Assembly (NCBI RefSeq): GCF_000768065.1
Contig: NZ_JRKM01000001.1
Coordinates: 2,170,001-2,234,000, forward strand
Direction of reading: 5' to 3'
DNA: 64,000 nucleotides
Source: Aquabacterium sp. NJ1
Lineage (GTDB): Bacteria; Pseudomonadota; Gammaproteobacteria; Burkholderiales; Burkholderiaceae_C
Each line of letters begins with the position of its first letter. Positions within the stretch are counted from its first letter, which is position 1. A model generated the notes under the pieces. It had not been told where the DNA came from, searched no databases, and was given only the letters and a program-made list of their open reading frames with translations. This document shows, piece after piece, positions 60,370-64,000 of this stretch. The position numbers were made by a program, and so were the translations under genes.

Positions 60370-60927
60370 ATGGCGCTCAAAGCCACCATCTTCAAAGCCC
60401 AGCTGCAGCTGGCCGACATGGACCGCAACGTCTATGGCGACATCGCCGTGACCATCGCGCGGCACCCCTCCGAAGCCGACGAGCGCATGATGATCCGCGT
60501 GCTGGCCCTGGCCCTGAACTGGCCGGCCGACACCAAGGAAGGCACGCTGGAACTCGCCAAGGACATGTGGGAGCCGGACGAGCCCGCGCTGTGGCACAAG
60601 AGCTTCTCGGACGAGATCCTGCACTGGGTTGAAGTGGGCCAGCCTGATGACAAGCGCATCATGAAAGCCTGCGGCCGCGCCCGCCAGGTCAGCGTCTACG
60701 CCTTCCAGAGCAGCACCAACGTCTGGTGGAACAACATCGCCACCAAGCTCACACGGCCTCAGAACCTCACCGTCTGGCAGATCCCCACCGAACAAAGCCA
60801 GGCCCTGGCAACGCTGGCCAAGCGCAGCATGCAGCTGCAGTTCACCGTGCAGGATGGCACCGCCTGGATCAACGATGGCGAGCAGACCGTCGAGGTCACG
60901 CCCCTCAAGCTGATGGGGCCTCAGTGA
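60370..60927 (+). CDS. YaeQ family protein
   Basis: A 185-residue YaeQ family protein. Typical segments are ATIFKAQLQLADMDRNVYGDIAVTIARHPSEADERMMIRVLALALN, PALWHKSFSDEILHWVEVGQPDDKRIMKACGRARQVSVYAF and WWNNIATKLTRPQNLTVWQIP. YaeQ has a PD-(D/E)XK nuclease-like fold and no settled function. It ends within the last 23 nt of the convergent acyl-CoA ligase gene. Confidence 0.93.
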   Translation: MALKATIFKAQLQLADMDRNVYGDIAVTIARHPSEADERMMIRVLALALNWPADTKEGTLELAKDMWEPDEPALWHKSFSDEILHWVEVGQPDDKRIMKACGRARQVSVYAFQSSTNVWWNNIATKLTRPQNLTVWQIPTEQSQALATLAKRSMQLQFTVQDGTAWINDGEQTVEVTPLKLMGPQ

Positions 60928-62659
60928 CCTCTTTGGCGGCCTGCTCGGATGGGGATGCAACCGCCGCTGCGGCGCCCTCCGCAGTCAGCTCGGCATCCCG
61001 CAGCGCGCGGCGCAACACCTTGCCGATGGCCGTCTTGGGCAGGTCCTGCGTGAACACCACCACGCGCGGGCGCTTGTAGCCCGTGAGCACCTGCGCGCAG
61101 TACTCGCGCACGGCCTGCTCGGTCAGGCCCGGCCGCTCGGGCACGATGTAGAGCTTGACGGCTTCGCCCGAGTGTTCATCGGGGATGCCGATGGCCGCGC
61201 ACTCGCGCACACCGGGCATCAGCGAGACCATGTCCTCGATCTCGTTGGGGTACACATTGAAGCCCGAGACCTTGATCATGTCCTTCTTGCGGTCGATGAG
61301 CTTGATGTAGCCGCGCTCGTCCATCACGCAGATGTCGCCGGTGCGCATGAAGCCATCGGGCGTCATGACCTTGGCGGTTTCATCGGGCCGCTGCCAGTAA
61401 CCCGCCATGACCTGCGGCCCCCGCACGGCCAGCTCGCCTGCCGCCCCCGTTGGCAACTCGCGCCCCGCGTCGTCCAGGATGACGACATCGGTTGAGGGCA
61501 AGGGCAGGCCGATGGTGCCCGTGAAAGTGGGTTGCTGGCCGGGGTTGCAGGTCACGCCCGCGGTGGTCTCGGACAGGCCATACCCCTCGCAGATGACCAG
61601 CCCGGTGCGGTCACGCCAGAGCTTGGCCGTGGCCTGCTGCACCGCCATGCCGCCCCCCACCGCCTGGCGCATCGCGCTCCAGTCCACCATGTTGAAATCG
61701 GGGTGGCGGGCCATGGCCGCAAACAGCGTGTTGACGGCCGGGAAGCTGTGAAAGCGCTGCCCCGCCAGGGCCCGGAACAAGGCCGGCAGGTCGCGCGGGT
61801 TGGGGATCAGGATGTTGCAGGCGCCCAGGCGCAGGCCCAGCATCAGGTTCACTGAAAAACCGAAGATGTGATAGAGCGGCAAGGCCGCCACGAAGGTGAA
61901 CTGCTCGCGCTGCGACACCTGCTTGAACAGGTGCTCATTCCAGGCCTCGGCCAGGAGCATGGCCGCGATCACGTTGCGATGCAGCAGCATCGCACCCTTG
62001 CTCACACCCGTGGTGCCGCCGGTGTACTGCAGCACGGCCACATCGTCCGGCCCCGGTGAAGCAGGCCGGAAGGTTTGCCGGCTGCCCCGGTGCAGCGCCT
62101 TGTTGAAGCGCACGGCGCCCGGCAGCGCATAAGCAGGCACCAGCTTGCGCACATGGCGCACCACCAGGTTGACCAGGCCGCCCTTGAGCGGCCCCAGCAT
62201 GTCCCCCAGGCCCGTGATCACGATGTGGCGCACAGGCGTGGCAGCCAACACCGCCTGCAGGGTGTGGGCGAAGTTCTCCAGGATGACGATGGCCTTGGCA
62301 CCCGAATCCTTGAGCTGGTGCTCCAGCTCGCGCGGCGTGTACAGCGGGTTGACGTTGACCACAACGAAGCCCGCCCGCAGGATGGCCGCCACCGCCACGG
62401 GGTACTGCGGCACATTGGGCAGCATCACGGCCACCCGGTCCCCCGGCTGCAGCCCCAGGCCTTGCAGGTAGGCCGCCAGGTAACGCGAGGCCACGCCGAT
62501 GTCGGCGAACGTCCAGGCCTGGTCCATGAAACGGTAGGCCGGCAGACATGCGTGCTGCTTCAAACCCTCGTCGAGCAATTCGACCAGGGAACGGTAGGCC
62601 GAGGTGTCGATCGTGTGAGGGACGCCCGCCGGATAGTGCCTCAGCCAGATCTTGTCCAT
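60905..62659 (-). CDS. long-chain-fatty-acid-CoA ligase (FadD-like)
   Basis: A 584-residue AMP-forming acyl-CoA ligase. The ATP/AMP motif YTGGTTGVSKGAMLLH, the PLYHIFGFSVNLMLGL segment, EGYGLSETTAGVTCNP, the MRTGDICVMDERGYIKLIDRKKDMIKVSGFNVYPNEIEDM hinge region and the catalytic Lys in LPKTAIGKVLRRALRD are all present. It activates fatty acids to acyl-CoA, feeding beta-oxidation. The ATG at 62657-62659 gives the usual FadD N-terminus (MDKIWLRHYPAGVPHTID). It overlaps the convergent YaeQ gene by 23 nt. Confidence 0.93.
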   Translation of the reverse strand: MDKIWLRHYPAGVPHTIDTSAYRSLVELLDEGLKQHACLPAYRFMDQAWTFADIGVASRYLAAYLQGLGLQPGDRVAVMLPNVPQYPVAVAAILRAGFVVVNVNPLYTPRELEHQLKDSGAKAIVILENFAHTLQAVLAATPVRHIVITGLGDMLGPLKGGLVNLVVRHVRKLVPAYALPGAVRFNKALHRGSRQTFRPASPGPDDVAVLQYTGGTTGVSKGAMLLHRNVIAAMLLAEAWNEHLFKQVSQREQFTFVAALPLYHIFGFSVNLMLGLRLGACNILIPNPRDLPALFRALAGQRFHSFPAVNTLFAAMARHPDFNMVDWSAMRQAVGGGMAVQQATAKLWRDRTGLVICEGYGLSETTAGVTCNPGQQPTFTGTIGLPLPSTDVVILDDAGRELPTGAAGELAVRGPQVMAGYWQRPDETAKVMTPDGFMRTGDICVMDERGYIKLIDRKKDMIKVSGFNVYPNEIEDMVSLMPGVRECAAIGIPDEHSGEAVKLYIVPERPGLTEQAVREYCAQVLTGYKRPRVVVFTQDLPKTAIGKVLRRALRDAELTAEGAAAAVASPSEQAAKEVTEAPSA

Positions 62660-62821
62660 AACCTGTTGATGTGTTGAGGTTTTTCGAAATCAAGCACGAC
62701 CTTGACAACATCACCAGCACAATGTGCGGCGCGGCCGGGCAGACAGGTTCTGGCCACATCCTGACACTGATCCGAACGGACCTCTACCGGGGTTCCCTGG
62801 GGTTGAAATGTCGGCGCGACA

Positions 62822-64000
62822 TCAGACGAATTTCTTCTGGCAGGCCAGCGCCACGGCGGCCAGCACGGCCACCACGCACAGGGCCCAGTAGTAATCCAGA
62901 CACGCCATCAGGGTGGCCTGCTGCGCCATCAGGCTGGACAGATTCGCCAGCGCCTCCGGCAGCGGGTTGGCGCCCAGGGCCATCGGGTCCACCACCCCGT
63001 TGCCATACAGGGGGCTCAAGGCGGCGGTGCTTTCGGCCAGGCGCTCGTAATGCAGGGTGCCCCGCATCTGCAACACCACGGTGGCCATGGACACGCCGCT
63101 GGCATTGGCCACCTCGCGCAGGGCGTTCTTGACCTGGTAGGCGTGCGAGAACACTTTCTCGTCCACATGCCGGAAGGTGCCCATGGCCGCCGTGCCCTGC
63201 GCCACGGCCAGGAACACCCCGCTGTTGAGCAACAAGGGCCAGAACAAGGCCTCTTGCGTGACCTCGCCCGTCATGCCGCTCATCCACCAGCCGTGCACGA
63301 ACAGCACGGCCAGCGCAAACCACAGGTAGTGCTTGAGCTGGGCGTGGCGCTGTGCCAGCCGGAAGTGGACCAGCATGGTCAACAAGCCGAACAAGGAGGT
63401 GGCGCTCAAGAGCCAGCCGCTGGAGGTGACCGTGAAGCCCAGCCCCTGGACCAGGAAGACCGGCGTCATGTAGCTGCTCACCGCGCTCACGAGGTAACAA
63501 AAGAAGTAGACGGACAAGCCCACCAGGAAGCGCGCATCCACGAAGTGGCGGTAGGGGATCAGCCCATCGTGGCGCGACCAGTCATGCCAGATGAAGGCGC
63601 CCAACGCGAGCATGGCGACGATGGCCAGCTCCCACAGGCCGAAGGCGCCGCTGAACACGTCGTACTGGACGCGCTCCAGCGCAAACTGCAGCAGGAAGAT
63701 CCCCGCCACCAGCACCAGCGTGCCGCCGGCATGCACCTGGCCGGGGTTGTCGTGCTCGACGGGCTCGTGATCGGGCATCGCGTACTCGACCAGCCAGGCC
63801 ACCACGGCCGTCAGGGGCACCATGACCAGGAACACGGCGCGCCAGCCCCAGGCATCCAGCAGGTGGGCAGCCAGCAGCGGGGCCAGGCTGGCGCCCAGGA
63901 AGATGCCCACCGCAAAACGCTGCAAGGCCCCCAGGCGCGCCGCGCCCCGGTAGTGGTTGACCTGCACGCGCCCGCCAGTGAAAAAGGCCGAGCCGCCCAC
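62822..64000 (-). CDS. MFS transporter (DHA2/EmrB-like), N-terminal part outside the window
   Basis: The last 392 residues of a major-facilitator drug/H+ antiporter; the gene continues beyond the right edge. Features are RFAVGIFLGASLAPLLAAHLLDAWGWRAVFLVMVPLTAVVAWLVEYAMP (typical of the 14-TM DHA2 group), followed by a further eight or so membrane segments and a short cytoplasmic tail ending QKKFV. The substrate is not known. The gene precedes fadD by about 160 nt on the same strand. Confidence 0.85.
   Translation of the reverse strand: MGGSAFFTGGRVQVNHYRGAARLGALQRFAVGIFLGASLAPLLAAHLLDAWGWRAVFLVMVPLTAVVAWLVEYAMPDHEPVEHDNPGQVHAGGTLVLVAGIFLLQFALERVQYDVFSGAFGLWELAIVAMLALGAFIWHDWSRHDGLIPYRHFVDARFLVGLSVYFFCYLVSAVSSYMTPVFLVQGLGFTVTSSGWLLSATSLFGLLTMLVHFRLAQRHAQLKHYLWFALAVLFVHGWWMSGMTGEVTQEALFWPLLLNSGVFLAVAQGTAAMGTFRHVDEKVFSHAYQVKNALREVANASGVSMATVVLQMRGTLHYERLAESTAALSPLYGNGVVDPMALGANPLPEALANLSSLMAQQATLMACLDYYWALCVVAVLAAVALACQKKFV

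Overview
The window is GC-rich, densely coded DNA of a Gram-negative proteobacterium. The OmpW-type porin, tripartite RND pump, PEP-CTERM proteins, YaeQ and the persulfide dioxygenase-rhodanese fusion together suggest Burkholderiales, perhaps a Comamonadaceae/Sphaerotilaceae lineage. That assignment is inference, since no rRNA or other phylogenetic marker is present. No tRNA, rRNA, CRISPR array or insertion sequence was recognised.

Layout. 1-5.1 kb: the 3' part of an arsA ATPase gene broken by a deletion/frameshift, a bestrophin-like channel, a secreted phosphoesterase and a DUF2252 kinase-like protein. 5.1-10.7 kb: a selenium block, with selD divergent from mnmH/selU, which runs directly into a PhnCED-like ABC transporter (ATPase, fused double permease, binding protein) best read as a selenium-oxyanion importer. 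10.7-15.5 kb: a small hypothetical, a CBS protein, a sulfur group (persulfide dioxygenase-rhodanese fusion, flavodoxin-like protein, TauE/SafE exporter, LysR) and a 96-aa hypothetical. 15.6-17.5 kb: a hipBA toxin-antitoxin operon with an AT-rich operator region.

17.5-51 kb is an accessory block for lipid, sterol or alkane chemistry. It holds a Tat-exported cholesterol oxidase, two paralogous LuxR-type response regulators (one with a degenerate receiver), a TesB-like thioesterase, two PEP-CTERM proteins, an OmpW porin, an SDR-OMF-MFP-RND efflux operon, an alkB-desaturase operon, several SDR/MDR oxidoreductases, hydrolases, an SCP2-like protein, a 3-hydroxyacyl-CoA dehydrogenase and a GMC oxidoreductase with a Tat-exported small subunit. 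Six TetR regulators are interleaved, most next to clear palindromes. The most notable signal is a promoter module with the palindrome GTTGACN3GTCAAC. It occurs in front of both response-regulator genes and in front of the SDR-RND operon. Each time there are two copies 30-31 bp apart, one covering a TTGACA -35 and the other just past a -10-like hexamer 17 bp downstream, which implies a shared repressor-type regulon.

51-53.5 kb: an AbiEi/AbiEii-type system with two TTTCAGC-N4-GCTGAAA operators, then about 0.4 kb without a convincing gene. 53.5-64 kb is mostly core-type: GloB-like hydrolase, M48 protease, AmpG-like transporter, chemotaxis receptor with a CheR-docking tail, hydroxypyruvate isomerase-like protein, monoacylglycerol lipase-like hydrolase, YaeQ, a long-chain acyl-CoA ligase and a partial MFS transporter cut by the window end.
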